A DNA stretch of 5,304 nt from Chitinophagaceae bacterium (GTDB taxonomy: Bacteria; Bacteroidota; Bacteroidia; Chitinophagales; Chitinophagaceae): the NCBI GenBank assembly GCA_016787105.1, contig JAEUVI010000008.1:1-5304 (forward strand), written 5' to 3'. The notes beneath the pieces were generated by a model that was given only the letters and a program-made list of their open reading frames with translations, searched no databases and had not been told where the DNA came from. The translations under genes were made by a program, and so were the position numbers. This document shows positions 1 to 4,656 of this stretch, piece after piece. Every line of letters begins with the position of its first letter. Position 1 is the stretch's first letter.

Positions 1-1
1 G

Positions 2-313
2 TCAAACGGGGATTTCAACCAGGTATTGAATATGTGGCTGCGAAATATCAAAGACATTTACCGCATTCACCGCAAGGAACTGGAAGCCGAAAAAGACGAA
101 GATAAAAGAGTAAATCGCCTGGTAGAATTGAATGTAAAAGAGCAGGTGCTTAACCTGGCCAAAACAGCAATTATACAAAAAGCATGGGCACATGAAAGCA
201 GGCCTGAACTGCACGGCTGGGTATACGATTTGCACGATGGTATCATTCATCCTGTAATGGAAATGAAACCGGGTGCGGATATTGATCCATTGTATGAATA
301 CCAAAACATTTAA
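2..313 (+). CDS. can: Beta-class carbonic anhydrase, C-terminal part (5' end outside window)
   Basis: The reading frame is open from the window edge to a TAA at 311-313 and shows the last 103 residues. Beta-carbonic anhydrases are cytoplasmic zinc enzymes that interconvert CO2 and bicarbonate. The visible part matches the C-terminal half of the E. coli Can type: a helical stretch with NMWLRNIKDIYRIHR, then LNVKEQVLNLAKT, then HGWVYDLHDGII, all typical and in the usual order. The zinc ligands (Cys, Asp/His, Cys) lie in the missing N-terminal part, so activity cannot be judged. An in-frame TTG at 26 is internal to the conserved domain and is not a start. The tail after the HDG motif is about 20 residues and ends normally, with no sign of truncation. 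The next gene begins 138 bp later. Upstream partners, such as a SulP transporter, cannot be seen. Confidence 0.9.
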   Translation, partial: SNGDFNQVLNMWLRNIKDIYRIHRKELEAEKDEDKRVNRLVELNVKEQVLNLAKTAIIQKAWAHESRPELHGWVYDLHDGIIHPVMEMKPGADIDPLYEYQNI

Positions 314-414
314 GCGAAAAGAAGTATTCCGTATTAGACATGTCGCTATTTTCCCGATAGCTTTCCAATCCATGTTACCAGGTAATTTGTAACCGCGAAA
401 CGCTGGTCTGTATA

Positions 415-438
415 CTAAATACTAAACATCTAAATACT
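415..438 (+). repeat. Pair of 9-bp direct repeats upstream of gldA
   Basis: CTAAATACT occurs at 415-423 and again at 430-438, a 15-bp period, just upstream of the putative -7 box. The first 8 bases recur at 1453-1460, five bases before the eno ATG. The segment is A/T-rich, so chance similarity is possible. Its position overlaps where a -33 region or a regulator would bind. Confidence 0.35.
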
Positions 439-439
439 G

Positions 440-447
440 TACATTTG
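440..447 (+). promoter_or_regulatory. Bacteroidota-type -7 box before gldA
   Basis: TACATTTG fits the Bacteroidota -7 consensus TAnnTTTG exactly. It ends 4 nt before the gldA ATG at 452, so a start site at the usual short distance would fall at or next to the ATG. No TTG or TTTG is seen 17-23 bp upstream, where the -33 box should be, which weakens the call. Confidence 0.45.
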
Positions 448-451
448 TTAC

Positions 452-1366
452 ATGTCTATTGAAGTCAGAAACCTTCTCAAAATATACGGCGAACAAAAAG
501 CTGTAAACAATATTTCTTTTAAAGTAGATAAAGGTGAGATTGTTGGCTTTCTCGGCCCGAATGGCGCAGGCAAAAGCACAACAATGAAAATAGTTACCGG
601 CTACCTGCAGCAAAATAGTGGTGAGGCATTTGTAAGCGGCATAAATGTGGCCGAGCAGCCATTGGAAGCGAAGAGAAAAGTAGGCTACCTCCCCGAAGCA
701 AATGCATTGTACTACGATATGTACATAAAGGAGTACCTCTCTTTCGTGGCTGAGATTCATGGTGTGAAAAACGAAAAAGCAGAGATAGCCAGAGTGATAG
801 ATTTAGTGGGTTTGAAATTGGAGAGTAATAAGAAAATTGGCCAGTTATCAAAAGGCTATAAGCAGCGGGTAGGACTTGCTGCAGCACTGATTCACGATCC
901 CGAAGTACTGATACTGGATGAACCGACAAGCGGCCTTGACCCTAACCAGATCATTGAGATACGCGACGTAATAAAACAACAGGGAAAAAATAAAACGGTT
1001 TTATTCTCCTCGCATATACTGCAGGAAGTAGAAGCTATCTGCGACCGTGTTATTATTATCAACCGTGGGCAGCTGGTAGCTGATGACAACCTGAGCAATC
1101 TGCAGAAAGGAAATAAAGAAAAGCATATTGTTATTGTTCAGTTCAAAGAAACTATAGATAAAGGGTTGCTGGAGAAATTGAATGGGGTAGAATCAGTAGA
1201 AGGGCCCGTAGCTGCAAGCTACAAACTGCAAACAGCTGCTCCTGAATTGGTACGCAAACAAATTTTAGAATTGGCATTGCAGCATAATCTCAATATTGTT
1301 TCTTTGCAAAGCGAAAGCCAGAGCCTGGAAGATGTGTTCAGAACGCTTACGCAAAAAGCCGAATAG
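452..1366 (+). CDS. gldA: GldA-like ABC-2 type transporter ATP-binding protein
   Basis: This 304-residue protein is the cytoplasmic ATPase subunit of an ABC exporter. Visible motifs in order: Walker A GPNGAGKST (35-43), a Q-loop region GYLPEANALYYD with Glu at 82 as is usual in this subgroup, ABC signature LSKGY (132-136), Walker B LILDEP (153-158, catalytic Glu157), D-loop GLD (161-163) and switch His188. Residues from about 223 form a C-terminal regulatory domain ending in LEDVFRTLT, as in many ABC-2 ATPases. The N-terminus MSIEV, QLSKGY.QRVGLA and VEAICDRVIII closely resemble Flavobacterium johnsoniae GldA, the ATPase thought to work with membrane proteins GldF and GldG in gliding. No permease gene is visible here; in F. 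johnsoniae gldA also lies apart from gldFG. Motility cannot be inferred from this gene alone. The ATG matches the family N-terminus. No Shine-Dalgarno is present. Confidence 0.9.
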   Translation: MSIEVRNLLKIYGEQKAVNNISFKVDKGEIVGFLGPNGAGKSTTMKIVTGYLQQNSGEAFVSGINVAEQPLEAKRKVGYLPEANALYYDMYIKEYLSFVAEIHGVKNEKAEIARVIDLVGLKLESNKKIGQLSKGYKQRVGLAAALIHDPEVLILDEPTSGLDPNQIIEIRDVIKQQGKNKTVLFSSHILQEVEAICDRVIIINRGQLVADDNLSNLQKGNKEKHIVIVQFKETIDKGLLEKLNGVESVEGPVAASYKLQTAAPELVRKQILELALQHNLNIVSLQSESQSLEDVFRTLTQKAE

Positions 1367-1411
1367 AATCCTGAACGCACAAGGGTGTGACACAAGAGAT
1401 GATGATAAGAA

Positions 1412-1427
1412 TTACCAGAGCTGGTAA
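1412..1427. promoter_or_regulatory. Perfect short dyad upstream of eno (possible operator)
   Basis: TTACCAG and CTGGTAA form a perfect 7-bp inverted repeat with a 2-nt centre, 38 bp before the eno ATG. It is not followed by a T-run, so it is not an intrinsic terminator. A related dyad, TTACC-A-GGTAA at 375-385, lies upstream of gldA and shares the TTACCAG half. A binding site for a dimeric regulator is possible but only inferred. Confidence 0.3.
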
Positions 1428-1465
1428 CATAAATGAAACGCTATAAATAAAACTAAATACCAACC

Positions 1466-2755
1466 ATGAGTTACATTTCCGAAATTTTTGCAAGACAGAT
1501 ATTGGATAGCCGCGGCAACCCGACCGTAGAAGTAGATGTATTAACAGATGAAGGTGCATTGGGCCGTGCCGCTGTGCCAAGTGGAGCTAGCACTGGTGCA
1601 CATGAAGCAGTAGAGCTTCGCGATGGTGATAAGAAAAAATATCTTGGTAAAGGTGTATTGAAAGCTGTAAAGAATGTAAACGACAGCATCGCTCCCAAAC
1701 TGCTGGGCTATGATGTAGCCGACCAGACAGGTATAGACCAGATGATGATTGAACTGGATGGCACTCCTAATAAAGCAAAATTCGGTGCTAATGCAATACT
1801 CGCTGTGAGTATGGCTGTGGCGAAAGCTGCGGCTGAAGAAGCAGGCTTGCCATTGTATCGCTACATTGGCGGCACAAATGCAAAGACATTGCCAATACCA
1901 ATGATGAATATCCTGAATGGTGGCGCTCATGCGGATAACAAAATAGATTTCCAGGAATTTATGGTAATGCCTGTAGGTGCATCCGATTTCAGCGAAGGCC
2001 TTCGCTGGGGTGTTGAAATATTTCATGCGTTGAAATCAGTATTGAAGAAAAAAGGATTCAGCACCAACGTGGGTGATGAAGGTGGGTTCGCACCAAACAT
2101 TCAAAGCAATGAAGAAGCGATCGAAACAGTACTCACGGCAATAAGTGCGGCAGGTTTTAAAGCTGGATCTCAAATTATGATTGCGATGGATGCTGCCAAC
2201 ACAGAATTGTGGGACGCAAAAAAGAAAAAATATGTATTTCACAAAAGCAGTGGCAAAGAAGTAAGCAGCGATCAATTAGTTAAGTTTTGGGAAAAATGGG
2301 TAAATACTTATCCGATTGCTTCTATAGAAGATGGCATGTCAGAAGATGACTGGGATGGCTGGAAAAATTTATCTGAAGCAGTAGGCAGCAAATGCCAGTT
2401 GGTAGGTGATGACCTGTTTGTAACTAACGTAACACGCTTGCAGCAGGGTATAGATAAAGGGATAGCCAATGCGCTGCTGGTAAAAGTAAACCAGATCGGT
2501 TCTGTAACTGAAACTATCAATGCAGTAACACTGGCACAGCACAATGGTTACAATACAATCATGAGCCATCGCAGTGGTGAAACAGAAGATACAACTATCG
2601 CAGATTTAGCCGTGGCATTAAATTGCGGACAGATTAAAACAGGTTCTGCAAGCCGTACAGACCGTATAGCCAAGTACAATCAGCTAATACGAATAGAAGA
2701 ACAATTAGGTGAGTCTGCTGTTTATCCGAAAGGAAAGATTAAATTTGGAAAATAG
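1466..2755 (+). CDS. eno: Enolase (phosphopyruvate hydratase)
   Basis: Enolase converts 2-phosphoglycerate to phosphoenolpyruvate in glycolysis and the reverse in gluconeogenesis; it is cytoplasmic and Mg2+-dependent. The 429 residues equal the normal bacterial length. The N-terminal domain starts with ARQILDSRGNPTVE and carries the mobile loop SGAST (39-43). In the barrel domain all key residues are visible: His155 and Glu164, catalytic base pair partners Glu205 (GDEGG) and Lys340, Mg2+ ligands Asp242, Glu288 and Asp315, His368 in SHRSGETED, and Lys391. The family signature LLVKVNQIGSVTET spans 337-350. The ATG fits the family start. The leader just before it is A-rich with no Shine-Dalgarno, common for strongly expressed Bacteroidota genes. 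It lies 99 bp after gldA with no terminator between, so read-through is possible. No -7 box was found in front of it. Confidence 0.98.
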   Translation: MSYISEIFARQILDSRGNPTVEVDVLTDEGALGRAAVPSGASTGAHEAVELRDGDKKKYLGKGVLKAVKNVNDSIAPKLLGYDVADQTGIDQMMIELDGTPNKAKFGANAILAVSMAVAKAAAEEAGLPLYRYIGGTNAKTLPIPMMNILNGGAHADNKIDFQEFMVMPVGASDFSEGLRWGVEIFHALKSVLKKKGFSTNVGDEGGFAPNIQSNEEAIETVLTAISAAGFKAGSQIMIAMDAANTELWDAKKKKYVFHKSSGKEVSSDQLVKFWEKWVNTYPIASIEDGMSEDDWDGWKNLSEAVGSKCQLVGDDLFVTNVTRLQQGIDKGIANALLVKVNQIGSVTETINAVTLAQHNGYNTIMSHRSGETEDTTIADLAVALNCGQIKTGSASRTDRIAKYNQLIRIEEQLGESAVYPKGKIKFGK

Positions 2756-2770
2756 AGACCTGAAGTACGA

Positions 2771-2851
2771 TGTCAGAGGTAAGATGTTGGAAGACTCTTA
2801 CAAATGAAACGGTTCTTCTGATTTCTGACCTCTGACTTCCAACTTCTAAAA
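2771..2851. repeat. Inverted arrays of degenerate 7-bp repeats forming a long hairpin
   Basis: The right side (2817-2851) reads as five consecutive heptads: TCTGATT, TCTGACC, TCTGACT, TCCAACT, TCTAAAA. The left side (2771-2791) holds three heptads on the opposite strand: TCTGACA, TCTTACC, TCCAACA. The arms 2772-2794 and 2814-2836 pair over 23 positions with 18 Watson-Crick and 3 G-U pairs, the outer 9 bp being perfect, around a 19-nt loop. A second, mutually exclusive pairing exists (2786-2793 with 2836-2843, 8 bp perfect), shifted by 21 nt, that is three heptads. No T-run follows, so it is not a standard terminator. The array ends 8 bp before the divIC ATG. Confidence 0.7.
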
Positions 2852-2859
2852 TTCCAATT

Positions 2860-3174
2860 ATGAAACTACTGACCCATATCCCCACCTGGCTGAAAAACAA
2901 GTATTTTATCGCTACTTTGGCATTTTTGGCCTGGATAGTATTTTTTGATAGAAATGATTTGTTGACTCAGATCCAACGCAATAAAGAACTCAGTGATTTA
3001 CAGGCAAGTAAAATACATTATACCAGCCAGATACAGGATGTGCGAAAAGAGCTGGACCAGCTTACTACTAACCCCGAAGTGCTTGAAAAATATGCCCGTG
3101 AGCGTTATCATATGAAAAAGGATAACGAAGAACTTTTTCTAATCCCCTCAGAAAGCGTCAAATCCGAAAATTAG
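2860..3174 (+). CDS. DivIC/FtsB-like septum formation initiator protein
   Basis: This 104-residue protein has the layout of the FtsB/DivIC family: a short cytoplasmic N-terminus with basic residues, one membrane segment at about 15-29 (YFIATLAFLAWIVFF), then an extracytoplasmic coiled coil at about 33-70 rich in Gln, Glu, Lys and Leu, and the family's conserved end block LEKYARERYHMKKDNEELFLI (75-95). Such proteins bridge the FtsQ/FtsL complex at the division site and help activate septal peptidoglycan synthesis. Length is normal for Bacteroidota members. It follows eno by 104 bp, an order also seen for eno-ftsB in E. coli and eno with a DivIC-type gene in actinobacteria. The ATG is the only sensible start. 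No Shine-Dalgarno precedes it, and the leader is the heptad repeat. It could be named ftsB or divIC; sequence alone does not decide. Confidence 0.88.
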   Translation: MKLLTHIPTWLKNKYFIATLAFLAWIVFFDRNDLLTQIQRNKELSDLQASKIHYTSQIQDVRKELDQLTTNPEVLEKYARERYHMKKDNEELFLIPSESVKSEN

Positions 3175-3179
3175 GTTTG
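3172..3179 (+). promoter_or_regulatory. Candidate -7 box before the 76-residue gene
   Basis: TAGGTTTG fits TAnnTTTG and overlaps the stop codon of the divIC-like gene. A start site just downstream would give a leader of roughly 105-110 nt for the gene at 3294. There is no matching TTG 17-23 bp upstream, so this could be chance. Confidence 0.3.
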
Positions 3180-3279
3180 TATTATACAATATTGATTTCT
3201 ATCTTTCGTTTATAGTAAGGACGGACATTACAACACCTACCCCACCCTAAGGACGTTTTATTTTTTTTGGACATTAATT

Positions 3280-3285
3280 GGAGGA
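3280..3285 (+). promoter_or_regulatory. Shine-Dalgarno that fixes the start at 3294
   Basis: GGAGGA sits 8 nt before the ATG at 3294. It is an unusually strong ribosome binding site for this window and lies inside the longer frame that would begin at TTG 3267, so it argues for the ATG start. Confidence 0.75.
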
Positions 3286-3293
3286 TTTCGCCT

Positions 3294-3524
3294 ATGCTTA
3301 GTTTTACCCCTGAGGATCTTTTATTGTATATATACAAAGAAACCTCTCCTGAAAAAACCGCAGCCGTTGAAGAGGCCCTTAAAAATGATTGGACGCTCCG
3401 GGAAAAACTGGAAGTGTTACGGTCATCAGTCGAGCGACTTGACAGGATTACCGAGTCTCCGCGTACTGAAGTTGTGCTGAACATATTAAATTATGCAAGG
3501 CAAAAAACAACACAGGAAGCATAA
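3294..3524 (+). CDS. Small uncharacterised protein (76 residues)
   Basis: I do not recognise a named family. The protein is soluble-looking, charged and probably all-helical, with no Cys, His, signal peptide or membrane segment. Residues 7-43 (EDLLLYIYKETSPEKTAAVE, then EALKNDWTLREKLEVL) resemble the N-terminal layout of anti-sigma factors: a helix starting with hydrophobics, a ...ETSPE turn, then a helix ending in a L-x-E-x-L pattern. The zinc-binding His/Cys residues of the classic type are absent, and so is the membrane anchor. That likeness is a hint, not an assignment. The ATG with GGAGGA is preferred over TTG 3267, which would add nine residues. The gene lies 119 bp after the divIC-like gene and 66 bp before a terminator, so it may end that transcription unit. 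Confidence 0.75.
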   Translation: MLSFTPEDLLLYIYKETSPEKTAAVEEALKNDWTLREKLEVLRSSVERLDRITESPRTEVVLNILNYARQKTTQEA

Positions 3525-3590
3525 GAACAATACGTTTTAAAAGGACATTCAACAAATCTTTACCCAGGTAAACAGCTGTTAAAAACATTT

Positions 3591-3625
3591 ATATCCTGCA
3601 CTACTGTGTGGGATATTTTATTTTA
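3591..3625 (+). terminator. Intrinsic terminator after the 76-residue gene
   Basis: ATATCCTGCAC (3591-3601) pairs with GTGTGGGATAT (3606-3616) over 11 bp, 9 Watson-Crick and 2 G-U, around the 4-nt loop TACT. A T-rich tract TTTATTTT follows at once. This is the clearest terminator in the window and separates the upstream genes from nth. Confidence 0.85.
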
Positions 3626-3752
3626 GCCAGGAGATTGAAAGAAGAACGGGATAAAGAATGTTACGGCACTAACAGTATTCCTGCTGCAATAGGTTTCTCT
3701 CAATTAGTTCACTCTCTTTTTCCATTTTATCTCTTTTAAACTCTTAGCTCCT

Positions 3753-3760
3753 TAGCTTTG
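3753..3760 (+). promoter_or_regulatory. Bacteroidota-type -7 box before nth
   Basis: TAGCTTTG fits TAnnTTTG and ends 6 nt before the nth ATG at 3767. The region before it (3700-3757) is pyrimidine-rich and contains CTTAGCT twice (3743-3749 and 3751-3757). No clear -33 TTG is seen. The position after a strong terminator fits a separate promoter with a very short or absent leader. Confidence 0.5.
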
Positions 3761-3766
3761 CAACCC

Positions 3767-4411
3767 ATGACCCGCAAAGAACGCTACCAGTTTGTAATCG
3801 ATTATTTTCAGCATCATGCACCAAATGCAGAAACAGAACTGATCTATGATAGCCCTTTCCAATTGCTCGTAGCCGTTATACTTTCAGCTCAATGCACTGA
3901 TAAGCGGGTAAATATGACAACACCTGCCATTTTTGAAAAATATCCGGATGTCGAATCATTAAGTAAAGCAAGTTTTGATGAGCTTTTCCCTTTTATAAAA
4001 AGTATATCCTATCCTAATAACAAAACCAGGCACCTCATTGGAATGGCCAATACTGTATTGGAAAAATTCAACGGAGAGATACCGATGACAGTTGACGAAT
4101 TAATTCAACTGCCCGGCGTAGGCAGAAAGACTGCAAATGTTATAACCTCTGTTGTAGATCAGCAGCCCAATATGGCCGTAGATACACATGTTTTCCGTGT
4201 GAGCAAAAGGATCGGTCTTGTTTCAGAATCAGCCTCTACACCACTCGCTGTAGAAAAACAATTGATTAAAGAAATACCGGAACAGCTGGTGCATAAAGCG
4301 CACCATTGGCTCATTTTGCACGGCCGCTACATATGTGTGGCCCGCGGCCCGAAATGTGAGCAATGCGGCATCCGTCCGGCCTGCCGCTATTATGAAAAGC
4401 TGATAAATTAA
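3767..4411 (+). CDS. nth: Endonuclease III (DNA glycosylase/AP lyase)
   Basis: Endonuclease III removes oxidised pyrimidines from DNA and cleaves the abasic strand by beta-elimination in base excision repair. The 214 residues match the normal length of about 211. Visible landmarks: LSAQCTDKRVN (39-49) near the start of the six-helix domain, helix-hairpin-helix LPGVGRKTANVI (115-126) with catalytic Lys121, Asp139 in the VDTHVFR motif, HHWLILHGR (179-187), and a complete 4Fe-4S motif Cys190-x6-Cys197-x2-Cys200-x5-Cys206. All equivalents of the E. coli active-site Lys120 and Asp138 are present, so the enzyme should work. The ATG at 3767 is chosen over the in-frame TTG at 3758, because that TTG is part of the TAGCTTTG promoter-like box. 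No Shine-Dalgarno is seen. The gene stands alone: a terminator lies upstream and a 245-bp spacer follows. Confidence 0.96.
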   Translation: MTRKERYQFVIDYFQHHAPNAETELIYDSPFQLLVAVILSAQCTDKRVNMTTPAIFEKYPDVESLSKASFDELFPFIKSISYPNNKTRHLIGMANTVLEKFNGEIPMTVDELIQLPGVGRKTANVITSVVDQQPNMAVDTHVFRVSKRIGLVSESASTPLAVEKQLIKEIPEQLVHKAHHWLILHGRYICVARGPKCEQCGIRPACRYYEKLIN

Positions 4412-4656
4412 GCTCCTTCCCGCCAGTTGCTGTTCTTCACCTGATTTTAAATGAACATTAGTTTTATGAATATGTTATTTACTCAATTTGCATAGGAGTT
4501 CAGTATGTACTTACCGCAATTTACCCTGCAGAAACTGCAACTAACCTATAATGGTTAGGAAAATAAACCATGTTGGCTAATTTTACGTAATTAAAATCTG
4601 GTTCTGATAAAGTAAAATTCAGCCGGGAGAGTCTACTTAAAAGACAGGAGACATGT
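4412..4656. other. Dyad-rich spacer between nth and the last gene
   Basis: No convincing terminator follows nth. The spacer holds a possible 17-codon ORF at 4505-4558 (MYLPQFTLQKLQLTYNG) with AGGAG 6 nt upstream. It also has a perfect dyad CTAACC-TATAAT-GGTTAG at 4541-4558 that overlaps the end of this ORF, and an 8-bp inverted repeat AATTTTAC (4579-4586) with GTAAAATT (4612-4619). TCAATTTG at 4483-4490 is one base off the -7 consensus and lies just before the small ORF. None of these elements is proven; together they suggest a long regulated leader. Confidence 0.35.
4646..4650 (+). promoter_or_regulatory. Shine-Dalgarno for the last gene
   Basis: AGGAG lies 6 nt before the ATG at 4657. A second ATG at 4653 overlaps it in another frame but stops after nine codons, so the frame from 4657 is the real one. 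Confidence 0.7.

Noticed and set aside
345..361. Hairpin GCTAT...ATAGC after the carbonic anhydrase gene as a terminator
   Set aside because: Only a 5-bp A/T-containing stem, with the T-run inside the loop rather than after the stem.
422..1098. Long open frames on the opposite strand of gldA
   Set aside because: They have no ribosome binding sites or recognisable domains and lie opposite a gene with full ABC ATPase motifs; they are shadows.
2740..2747. TAAATTTG at the end of eno as a divIC promoter
   Set aside because: It fits TAnnTTTG but encodes conserved-looking Lys-Phe-Gly codons of enolase, lies in A/T-rich coding sequence and has no -33 element; chance is likely, although it would place the heptad hairpin in the divIC leader.
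3261..3268. Run of eight T as a phase-variable slippage tract
   Set aside because: It lies outside the coding frame that starts at 3294, so slippage would not switch the protein; an effect on promoter spacing is possible but nothing supports it.
3267..3293. TTG start nine codons upstream for the 76-residue gene
   Set aside because: It begins inside an 8-T run, has no ribosome binding site, and the strong GGAGGA lies inside this extension at the right distance from ATG 3294.
3571..3580. Palindrome AACAGCTGTT
   Set aside because: A 10-bp palindrome with no loop and no repeats of it nearby; easily by chance, and it lies just before the real terminator.
3758..3766. TTG start three codons upstream for nth
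   Set aside because: The TTG is the end of the TAGCTTTG promoter-like box; ATG 3767 gives the family-like start MTRKERY.
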